DNA of 12,864 nucleotides from an uncultured Clostridia bacterium (GTDB lineage Bacteria; Bacillota; Clostridia; Christensenellales; CAG-314). Below, piece by piece: positions 7,306 to 12,864 of this stretch. A program made the translations under genes and the position numbers. Location: NCBI GenBank assembly GCA_934294965.1, contig CAKRAM010000103.1:1-12864 (forward strand). The letters are read 5' to 3'. Under the pieces are notes generated by a model, which was not told the origin of the DNA, made no database searches, and saw only the letters and a list, made by a program, of their open reading frames with translations. Position 1 is the first letter of the stretch; every line of letters begins with the position of its first letter.

Positions 7306-9263
7306 GTAAAATCAACATTTTAACACCTGATATATACAACAAAATTGCAGCCGGCGAAGTTATCGAAAAACCTCTCGGTGCGCTGAAAGAACTTGTGGAA
7401 AACAGCATAGACGCAGGCGCAACGCAAATAAACATCGAAGTGGAAAACGGCGGCTTTGGACTGATAAAAATCGTGGACAACGGCTGCGGAATCGACGAAG
7501 ATGACGTAACAGCCGCGTTTTTGAAGCACGCAACTAGCAAAATCGGCACTATAGACGATTTGTACGTGGTGCAAACGCTCGGATTTAGGGGCGAAGCACT
7601 TTCCAGCATTGCCGCCGTATCCCGAGTTACGCTGACTACTCGCACCCACAATCAAGATACTGCCGTAAAAGCATACGTCGAGGAAGGAATTGTTCAAAGC
7701 AAGTCCTACGTATCGGCAAACGTCGGAACGACGATAGAAGTGCGCGACTTGTTTTACAACACTCCTGCGCGCAAGAAGTTCTTCAAATCCGAACGCGCGG
7801 AAGCTGCCGACATAAGCAAATTCGTTTCCAAACTGATACTGACAAACCCCAATTTGAAAATAAAGTACTCGTTGGACGGCAAAATTACTTACGAAAGTAA
7901 CGGAAATGGGTTGGAAGACGCAATTTACACCGTGTACGGCAAAAACTGCTTGGATAACTGCATAAAAATTTCCGGAAGCTCGGACTGTATGCAAATCGTA
8001 GGATACATCGGCACGCCTGAATACGCAAAACCTAACCGCACGCACCAAATTTTGTCGGTAAACGGCAGGTGCGTTACCGATCAAACCGTTTCGGCGGCAG
8101 TAACGCAGGCATACAGAGCGTATTTGATGAGCGGACGCTTTCCGTTTTACGTTTTGAATATGGAAATTGCGCCAACACTTGTAGATGTCAACATTCATCC
8201 CAAAAAGTCGGAAGTGCGGTTCAGCAACAGCGGTAACGTTTTCGGTTGCGTTTACAGGACGGTAAAAGATGCGCTGCTGGAATTTTCCAGAAGTAAAATC
8301 GATAGCGAAATCTTCGGCGACTCGCGCTCCGCGATGTACGAGCAAGATGACACAAGCGCGCAAGAGGACAAATCGCATTCCGATTTGTCGATAGAAGAGT
8401 TGCTAAAACTGCCCGTATTTGCAAATGCCGAACGGATGAACAAACATCAAAACGAGGACGTTAAGCAAATAGAAAAGACTGTGGACAGCTTGGAAAACCG
8501 CGAGCAGTTTGAGGAATACAAAGCCTACATGGGTAGCACCGTATCGGTCAAAAAAGACTACGAAGATATGATGCGGATGAAGAACCAAATTTGGCAGCAA
8601 TACGCATCGAATGCGGAAAAATCCACCGAAGCCGAAAAGGTTGAAGTGGCGCCGCCGATAATCCGTGAAATTCCTCAAAGAACCGAATACGACGACGCTT
8701 ACGACCGCACAAGGATTTTGGGCGTTGCATTTAAGACCTACCTAATATTGGAATTGGACGACAAAGTCTATTTTGTCGACCAACACGCAGCGCACGAACG
8801 CGTTTTGTTCGACAAATTTATGGAAGGCAAAATGCAGGCTATGCAACCTGTTTTGGTGCCGTACGTTTTTACCGTAAAGGAAGACGAAGCGCTGTTTATT
8901 GAGGAAAATATAGAAAACTTCAAAAAAGCAGGCATCGGAATAGAGCCGTTCGGCTCAAATACATTTCGCATACATGAGGTTTCCGTTTTGCTTGCCGATA
9001 CGGAAATGAAAAAGTTTGTGGATTATATGCTGTCCGAAACAGACAGTTTTAAGCCGGACGACAGCAAGTTGATTGTGGAAAAACTTGCAAGCATGGCTTG
9101 CCACGCCGCCGTAAAAGCCGGGCAAAGCATCAGCGAATTTGAAATTAAACAAATCGTAAAAGACATAGTGCAAAACAAAATAACACAATGTCCGCACGGC
9201 AGGCCTGTGGTTATCACGTTCACAAAAACACAAATCGAAAAAATGTTCAAGAGGATTGTTTGA
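7302..9263 (+). CDS. mutL: DNA mismatch repair endonuclease MutL
   Basis: MutL couples mismatch recognition by MutS to strand incision. The 653-residue protein has the GHKL ATPase with Glu30 and Asn34 (KELVENSIDAGA), DNGCGI (59-64), HATSKI and GFRGEAL, and then an acidic, low-complexity linker (about 330-465). The C-terminal dimerisation/nuclease domain has DQHAAHERVLFD (493-504), ACHAAVKAG and CPHGRP, the metal-site motifs of MutH-independent MutLs. The nuclease motif DQHA-X2-E-X4-E ends in Asp504 instead of Glu. The N-terminal PLGALKEL differs from the usual PASVVKEL. The ATG at 7302, overlapping the mutS TGA as ATGA, is chosen over an upstream in-frame TTG because it begins at the family N-terminus. 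The ribosome binding site is weak (AAAGG), consistent with translational coupling. Confidence 0.96.
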   Translation: MSKINILTPDIYNKIAAGEVIEKPLGALKELVENSIDAGATQINIEVENGGFGLIKIVDNGCGIDEDDVTAAFLKHATSKIGTIDDLYVVQTLGFRGEALSSIAAVSRVTLTTRTHNQDTAVKAYVEEGIVQSKSYVSANVGTTIEVRDLFYNTPARKKFFKSERAEAADISKFVSKLILTNPNLKIKYSLDGKITYESNGNGLEDAIYTVYGKNCLDNCIKISGSSDCMQIVGYIGTPEYAKPNRTHQILSVNGRCVTDQTVSAAVTQAYRAYLMSGRFPFYVLNMEIAPTLVDVNIHPKKSEVRFSNSGNVFGCVYRTVKDALLEFSRSKIDSEIFGDSRSAMYEQDDTSAQEDKSHSDLSIEELLKLPVFANAERMNKHQNEDVKQIEKTVDSLENREQFEEYKAYMGSTVSVKKDYEDMMRMKNQIWQQYASNAEKSTEAEKVEVAPPIIREIPQRTEYDDAYDRTRILGVAFKTYLILELDDKVYFVDQHAAHERVLFDKFMEGKMQAMQPVLVPYVFTVKEDEALFIEENIENFKKAGIGIEPFGSNTFRIHEVSVLLADTEMKKFVDYMLSETDSFKPDDSKLIVEKLASMACHAAVKAGQSISEFEIKQIVKDIVQNKITQCPHGRPVVITFTKTQIEKMFKRIV

Positions 9264-10180
9264 TGCGCATGATTATCGGAATAACCGGTACGACGGCAGT
9301 CGGTAAAAGCAAAACTGCAGTGATGCTGGCAAAACGGCTCGGCACGGAAATAATTTCTTGCGATTCGATGCAAATTTACAAGGAAATGAACATCGGCACG
9401 GCAAAAATAACCCAAGTCGACCAAGCCGGCGTAAAACATCATTTGCTGGACGTGGTTTACCCAAACACAAATTTTTCGGCATTTGATTTTTCCTCGATGG
9501 CAACTGAAATTATCGATACCATGAAAACCGTTCCAATTTTGGTGGGAGGTACAGGATTTTACTTCGATTGTTTGGTGCGACCGCCGGAATTTGCCGAATG
9601 TTCGTCGGAAAACAAATTGAAAGCAAAAGAGTTGGTAGAGCAGCAAGGTTTGGATTTTGCCGTAAACAAACTGAAAGAATTAGATCCCGATGCTTGCGAC
9701 GTTATTGACCTATGCAACCCAAACCGAGTTATGCGCGCTTTGGAAATTGCGTTTGGCGGAGGCAAAATATCGCAAGGAACGGGGAAACAGAGACCGCTAC
9801 AATACAACTTGATATTGTTCGTTTTGCAGCGCAAAAGAGCAGAACTATACAAACAAATCGAGCTAAGGGTGGACGAAATGATACAAGGCGGACTAGTTTC
9901 CGAAGCAAAATTCTTATATGACAAATATCGCGCCGATTTGAATAATTACTCGTCTTTTTCGGCAATAGGCTACAAAGAATTGTTTGATTACTTTGACGGA
10001 AACTGTACGTTGGAACAAGCAATTGCGCAAATAAAATTGAATACGCGACACTATGCAAAACGTCAAATTTCTTACTTCAAAAGAATGGAACCGCTAACCT
10101 ATATAGATGTTGACGACAAAACAACGGATGAGGTTGTTGCGGAAATAATACAAAAATTGCAAGAAGAAAAAGCAGTGTAA
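9263..10180 (+). CDS. miaA: tRNA dimethylallyltransferase (MiaA)
   Basis: MiaA transfers the dimethylallyl group of DMAPP to N6 of A37 in tRNAs reading UNN codons, producing the substrate of MiaB. The 305-residue protein shows the P-loop GTTAVGKS (9-16), DSMQIYKEMNIGTAK with Asp34, LVGGTGFY, NPNRVMRALE, SAIGYKEL and TRHYAKRQISYFKRM. The P-loop has Thr10 where most MiaA proteins have Pro, a mild change. The start ATG shares its A with the mutL TGA (TGATG), and AGAGGA at 9250-9255 gives normal spacing. A second ATG two codons later is possible. This is the last gene of the operon; in many Clostridia hfq follows here, but no such gene is present. Confidence 0.95.
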   Translation: MRMIIGITGTTAVGKSKTAVMLAKRLGTEIISCDSMQIYKEMNIGTAKITQVDQAGVKHHLLDVVYPNTNFSAFDFSSMATEIIDTMKTVPILVGGTGFYFDCLVRPPEFAECSSENKLKAKELVEQQGLDFAVNKLKELDPDACDVIDLCNPNRVMRALEIAFGGGKISQGTGKQRPLQYNLILFVLQRKRAELYKQIELRVDEMIQGGLVSEAKFLYDKYRADLNNYSSFSAIGYKELFDYFDGNCTLEQAIAQIKLNTRHYAKRQISYFKRMEPLTYIDVDDKTTDEVVAEIIQKLQEEKAV

Positions 10181-10185
10181 CAGTG

Positions 10186-10206
10186 TGGCGTCAATTATAC
10201 GCGCCA
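10186..10206 (+). terminator. Weak hairpin after miaA
   Basis: TGGCG (10186-10190) can pair with CGCCA (10202-10206) five bases after the miaA stop. Only a short A/T-rich stretch follows and no T run. It may attenuate the operon transcript, but it is too short to call with assurance. Confidence 0.25.
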
Positions 10207-10310
10207 TTGAAACGATTATTTGGTAACACAACGGCAAAATTGCTAAAACAGCACACAAATTTTTGACGCATGCAACATGGAAAGAAGCGAAAAAATGCGA
10301 AAATTTTACA

Positions 10311-10347
10311 ATAGTATTCTATAAAATGCGCTTTTATAGAATACTAT
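10311..10347. repeat. Perfect 16-bp inverted repeat upstream of the methionine gamma-lyase-like gene
   Basis: Arms 10311-10326 and 10332-10347 are perfectly complementary around TGCGC. The repeat ends 17 bases before the ribosome binding site AAAGAGG (10365-10371) of the downstream gene. It is very A/T rich and lacks a following T run, so a terminator for miaA is possible but not well supported. Its closeness to the next start suggests an operator or a leader hairpin. I could not identify a good -35 box around it; TATAGT at 10354-10359 is a possible -10. Confidence 0.55.
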
Positions 10348-10379
10348 GTTAGATATAGTATATCAAAGAGGTAAAAACA

Positions 10380-11597
10380 ATGCTTAATCAAGTGGTACAA
10401 GAGACTCTAAACACTTGCAAGCCGTATTTTGAAAAATACGACGAAACCGCACTAGTAAATCAACAAAAAGTAATAAAGGCTTTTCAGGATAACGAAGTTG
10501 CCCTGAGGCATTTTGCAGGAACAAACGGATACGGCAACGACGACGTGGGGCGCGACACGCTTTGCAAAGTCCTTGCGCAAATTTTCGGAACGGAAGCGGC
10601 GGTTGTAAGTCCGCTAATCACGTCCGGAACGCACGCAATCACACTTGCTTTGTTTGGAATTTTGCGGCCGGGCGACGTTGTACTGTCGGTAACCGGAAAA
10701 CCATACGACACACTTCACGACGTAATTTTCAAAAAAGGTATCGGCAGTTTAACCGATTTCGGCGTTAAATTTGAATATATCAACCTAGTTAACGGACAAT
10801 TTGACTTTGACGAAATAGAAAATTACCTAAAAAGCAACAAAGTTAAAATGGTGTACGTGCAGCGCTCACGCGGATACGATAACAGGCTGGCGCTATCGAT
10901 CGAACAAATCGAAAAAATCGCCGCCTTTTCCAAGAGCGTATCTCCGAGTTCGGTCGTGTTTTGCGACAACTGCTACGGCGAATTTGTTGAAACACGCGAA
11001 CCGACGGAAGTGGGAGTTGACGCTTGCGCAGGCTCGTTCATCAAAAATATAGGTGGAGGAATTGCACCCACAGGCGGATATATTGTTGGCAAGGAAAGCC
11101 TCATAGAAGGAGTTGCAGGCAGGCTTACGGCACCTTCAATCGGAATGGATGTTGGCTCATACACGCCCGGATATAGACTGTTTTATCAAGGAATTTTCCT
11201 CGCTCCGCACGTAGTTTGCCAAGCGCTCAAAACCGCCACGCTGTTTTCTTGTGCGCTTCAATCGCTGGGATACGACGTTTTACCCAAACTCGGAGATCAC
11301 TTTGGTGACATTGTATGCACAATTTCGTTGGGCAACGAGCAAAAAATTGTTGATTTTTGCAAAGCGGTGCAGGCGTCTTCGCCGATGGACGGTTTCGTTT
11401 CACCCGAACCGTGGCAAATGCCCGGTTACAACGACAAAGTTATCATGGCAGCAGGCTGCTTTGTGCAGGGCGCCTCGATTGAGTTGAGCTGCGACGCGCC
11501 GATTCGCCCGCCGTACGTGGTGTATCTCCAAGGAGGATTGACCTTGGAACACGGAATTTTGGCACTAAACAACGTAATAAATTCTCTCACAAAATAG
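10380..11597 (+). CDS. Methionine gamma-lyase/'aluminium resistance' family PLP-dependent enzyme
   Basis: The 405-residue protein belongs to the fold-type I PLP family annotated as methionine gamma-lyase family or aluminium resistance protein (YnbB-like). Members resemble Cys/Met-metabolism lyases, but the natural substrate is not settled, so no reaction is assigned. Visible signatures are SGTHAITLALFGILRPGD (cofactor phosphate site), PYDTLHDVI, QRSRGYDNR, FCDNCYGEFVE (Asp that contacts the PLP ring nitrogen), SFIKNIGGG with the presumed Schiff-base Lys222, APTGGYIVG, and the C-terminal PPYVVYLQGGLTLEHG. Length is typical and nothing essential appears missing. The ATG at 10380 has AAAGAGG 8 bases before it. 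It follows miaA after 199 bases, the same neighbourhood as in many Clostridia, and a terminator follows. Confidence 0.92.
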   Translation: MLNQVVQETLNTCKPYFEKYDETALVNQQKVIKAFQDNEVALRHFAGTNGYGNDDVGRDTLCKVLAQIFGTEAAVVSPLITSGTHAITLALFGILRPGDVVLSVTGKPYDTLHDVIFKKGIGSLTDFGVKFEYINLVNGQFDFDEIENYLKSNKVKMVYVQRSRGYDNRLALSIEQIEKIAAFSKSVSPSSVVFCDNCYGEFVETREPTEVGVDACAGSFIKNIGGGIAPTGGYIVGKESLIEGVAGRLTAPSIGMDVGSYTPGYRLFYQGIFLAPHVVCQALKTATLFSCALQSLGYDVLPKLGDHFGDIVCTISLGNEQKIVDFCKAVQASSPMDGFVSPEPWQMPGYNDKVIMAAGCFVQGASIELSCDAPIRPPYVVYLQGGLTLEHGILALNNVINSLTK

Positions 11598-11605
11598 CAT
11601 TTTTC

Positions 11606-11656
11606 ATGCGTGGCAGCCTTAGACAATTCCCGCTTTAAGTTTGCCGCGCATTTTTG
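11606..11656 (+). terminator. Intrinsic terminator after the methionine gamma-lyase-like gene
   Basis: ATGCGTGGCA (11606-11615) pairs with TGCCGCGCAT (11642-11651) over 10 bp with one G-U wobble, and the T run follows directly. The 26-base loop can close further through CTTA/TAAG. The hairpin starts 8 bases past the stop codon. Confidence 0.7.
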
Positions 11657-11659
11657 CAT

Positions 11660-11902
11660 GGTATTTAAAAATAAAACCGTGATTCGCAAAATTGACTTAT
11701 CGCGATTCAAATTCGCATCGCATCGAACCTAACAGCACAGCCAACCATAGTTTTAGCGTAGCAGATGTGTAGTCTGCATTATGAGTAGTTGACAATCGTG
11801 CATACAATATGCTGTTTCGTTTTTGGCACTAGTTCAGACGTGCGCATCAAAAAAAGTTATGGACAATGCTTTCTTTCTTTGTGCCATATCAAACTTATCG
11901 AT
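11660..11902. other. Gene-free stretch after the terminator
   Basis: No family-like protein or RNA gene is visible. A frame opens with TTG at 11789, but that codon is part of TTGACA, has no ribosome binding site, and the first 38 residues look random. A 5-bp inverted repeat (GCAGA at 11761, TCTGC at 11773) is too short to interpret. Confidence 0.5.
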
Positions 11903-12176
11903 TTGAGAATAGCGGAACTGAATGCATTTGCATTAGCAAACAGAATGGATGGAGAACTGCGTCGTATTATGTTTTTGCAGAAGTACCTCGAGTCCCTTGT
12001 AGAACGCAAATTCTTCGCATTAAAAAATAAACGAGAGTATTCCACATGAAGAGAAGCGCACTGCGGTAAAGCGGTTTATCTCACACGATATTTGTTTTTT
12101 TGTACGATTTGTGTCGGTGAATTTTCAAGATTATTCCAAACAAGAGGCGGTGCGCATATTATTTTTCAGTGCATAG
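11903..12176 (+). pseudogene. Possible frameshifted gene remnant, HTH/transposase-like
   Basis: Two adjoining frames read like one broken protein. The first (11903-12049) encodes LRIAELNAFALANRMDGEL, then a charged, helix-like stretch ending LKNKREYST and a stop at 12047. Shifting frame at about 12042 continues HEEKRTAVKRFISHD and stays open to a TAG at 12174, ending DYSKQEAVRILFFSA. Joined, the segment around the shift gives YS-x-HEEKRTAVKRFI, which resembles the start of the helix-turn-helix in IS3-type OrfA transposases (YS-x-E-x-K-x-x-AV). There is no ribosome binding site, terminal repeat or partner gene. The family likeness is from memory of the motif only. It could be chance reading of noncoding DNA. 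Confidence 0.25.
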
Positions 12177-12225
12177 AGCCGCAAAATCGAGCATAAACTT
12201 CCCAAACACATCCACAAAACAGGCA

Positions 12226-12265
12226 AATATCTATTCGCAAAAGGCAGCTTTTGCGAATAGATATT
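12226..12265. repeat. Perfect 18-bp inverted repeat (hairpin)
   Basis: Arms 12226-12243 and 12248-12265 are exact complements around a GCAG loop. On the + strand it is followed by GTTAATTT, so it has a modest likeness to an intrinsic terminator, but no gene ends just upstream. It touches a second, smaller hairpin and a leftward promoter-like sequence. Confidence 0.6.
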
Positions 12266-12287
12266 GTTAATTTAGCACAAAATTAAC
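12266..12287. repeat. Second, adjoining 8-bp hairpin
   Basis: GTTAATTT (12266-12273) is the reverse complement of AAATTAAC (12280-12287), with a 6-base spacer. It starts at the very next base after the 18-bp hairpin, so the two form a tandem stem-loop unit. Confidence 0.5.
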
Positions 12288-12296
12288 GATTGTCAA
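12269..12296 (-). promoter_or_regulatory. Leftward promoter-like sequence
   Basis: On the minus strand TTGACA (complement of 12291-12296) is followed after 16 bases by TAAATT (complement of 12269-12274). A transcript would begin near 12262 and run straight into the 18-bp hairpin. The -35 box is perfect, but the -10 is only 4 of 6 and no gene follows leftward, so this is tentative. Confidence 0.35.
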
Positions 12297-12494
12297 AGGG
12301 TTTAACAAATTTTTTAGATAAAATGTTATAAGCGCATTTACGGCGTTTTTCCAAAGCTTTCCAAAGTAACGGGATTTATTTTTGCAAGCTAACATCGATT
12401 ATCAATACTTAGTTAATTTTGTTTACTCAAAAATCAAATTTTTCAATTTTTTGCCCTCGGTTTATATCAAAATTGTTTATATTTGCAAATTAGG

Positions 12495-12523
12495 TTGCAA
12501 AATCACGCCGATTTTACTATAAT
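12495..12523 (+). promoter_or_regulatory. Near-consensus sigma-A promoter without a visible gene
   Basis: TTGCAA (12495-12500) and an exact TATAAT (12518-12523) are separated by 17 bases. Transcription should start near 12530. About 335 bases follow to the window end with no convincing coding frame, so the product is either a small RNA or a gene with a long leader that starts beyond the window. Confidence 0.6.
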
Positions 12524-12864
12524 AATCGTAACACATAAAGCCGAGAATGTTACTTACGGTTATTTTTAACTTAAACACCAGGCTTAAATAGGATTTTGCC
12601 AAAATAAATGCGTAATGTCATTGTAAATTTTGTCCCCAAAATGCGCATAACGCACAATTTCTAGATAAACCAACATAATTATTCTTGTGCAAAATGCACT
12701 AAAATGGCAAGTATTGCGGCAAATCCACAAACGTGCAAATAGATTTTACCGTGAGGCAAAAATTATTGCGCGATTTGCGTAAATTTGTTACTTATGCAAC
12801 CACTTGCAACATGCGATTGACAAAACACTTGTCTACGCAGATGCCTGAAACACAATATATCCCA

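Larger units (their letters stand above)
12177..12864. other. A/T-rich gene-free right end
   Basis: No reading frame with a plausible start, ribosome binding site and family-like product was found on either strand. Contents that can be named are the tandem hairpins at 12226-12287, a leftward promoter-like sequence at 12269-12296 and a strong rightward promoter at 12495-12523. No tRNA, rRNA, tmRNA or known riboswitch core was recognised, and no CRISPR-like periodic repeats are present. Confidence 0.55.

Noticed and set aside
7320..8378. Long minus-strand open frame opposite mutL
   Set aside because: It lies wholly within mutL, has no family features or ribosome binding site, and is explained by the codon usage of mutL on the other strand.
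11692..11697. TTGACT as a -35 box
   Set aside because: No -10-like sequence occurs at 15-19 bases downstream.
11789..11902. TTG-initiated small protein covering 11789-12049
   Set aside because: The TTG is within TTGACA, there is no ribosome binding site, and the first 38 residues have no protein-like pattern. Only the part from about 11903 is retained, as a possible remnant.
12209..12217. ATCCACA words (also near 12721) as DnaA boxes of an origin
   Set aside because: Only two imperfect, widely spaced matches and no dnaA or dnaN gene nearby.
12530..12600. Riboswitch after the 12495-12523 promoter
   Set aside because: I looked for TPP, SAM, FMN, preQ1, c-di-GMP and T-box core motifs and recognised none. 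A weak AGCCG/CGGTT pairing alone is not enough.
12300..12864. CRISPR array or other periodic repeat
   Set aside because: The region is A/T rich with many short similar words, but no repeat of constant length and spacing was found.

Overview
The window looks like chromosomal DNA from a low-GC, strictly anaerobic Bacillota (Firmicutes), most likely class Clostridia. The reasons are the gene order miaB-mutS-mutL-miaA followed by a methionine gamma-lyase/'aluminium resistance' family gene, a ThiI that ends without a rhodanese domain, a MutL with a C-terminal endonuclease instead of a MutH partner, GGAGG-type ribosome binding sites and a TTG start. An unusually cysteine-rich surface enzyme fits an anaerobe. 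The finer lineage cannot be fixed from the sequence alone.

Layout. Positions 1-725 hold the 3' two thirds of thiI (+). A 312-base gap follows; it carries a second, decayed copy of the last part of thiI, a long perfect hairpin that probably ends both converging genes, and a small palindrome. A class A penicillin-binding protein runs leftward (3209 to 1038). Between it and miaB lie two divergent sigma-A-type promoters whose -10 boxes overlap. The rightward one drives miaB (3386-4705, TTG start), mutS (4702-7305), mutL (7302-9263) and miaA (9263-10180). These four genes overlap by 4, 4 and 1 bases, so they form one translationally coupled operon. A 199-base gap with a 16-bp perfect inverted repeat precedes a PLP-dependent methionine gamma-lyase-like gene (10380-11597), which ends in a recognisable intrinsic terminator.

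The last 1.27 kb (11598-12864) has no convincing intact gene. It holds a possible frameshifted gene remnant (about 11903-12176), tandem hairpins at 12226-12287 next to a leftward promoter-like sequence, and a near-consensus rightward promoter at 12495-12523 with no start codon and coding frame that I could identify before the window ends.

How the genes work together. Three products modify tRNA: ThiI makes 4-thiouridine at U8, MiaA adds the isopentenyl group to A37, and MiaB methylthiolates that same base. MiaA and MiaB therefore do consecutive steps and are encoded at the two ends of one operon. MutS and MutL between them do post-replicative mismatch repair. The PBP builds the cell wall and is transcribed separately. 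I see no new multi-gene system here. The points worth a second look are the thiI 3' duplication, the overlapping divergent promoters, the cysteine content of the PBP, the missing hfq with a palindrome in its usual place, and the structured gene-free right end.
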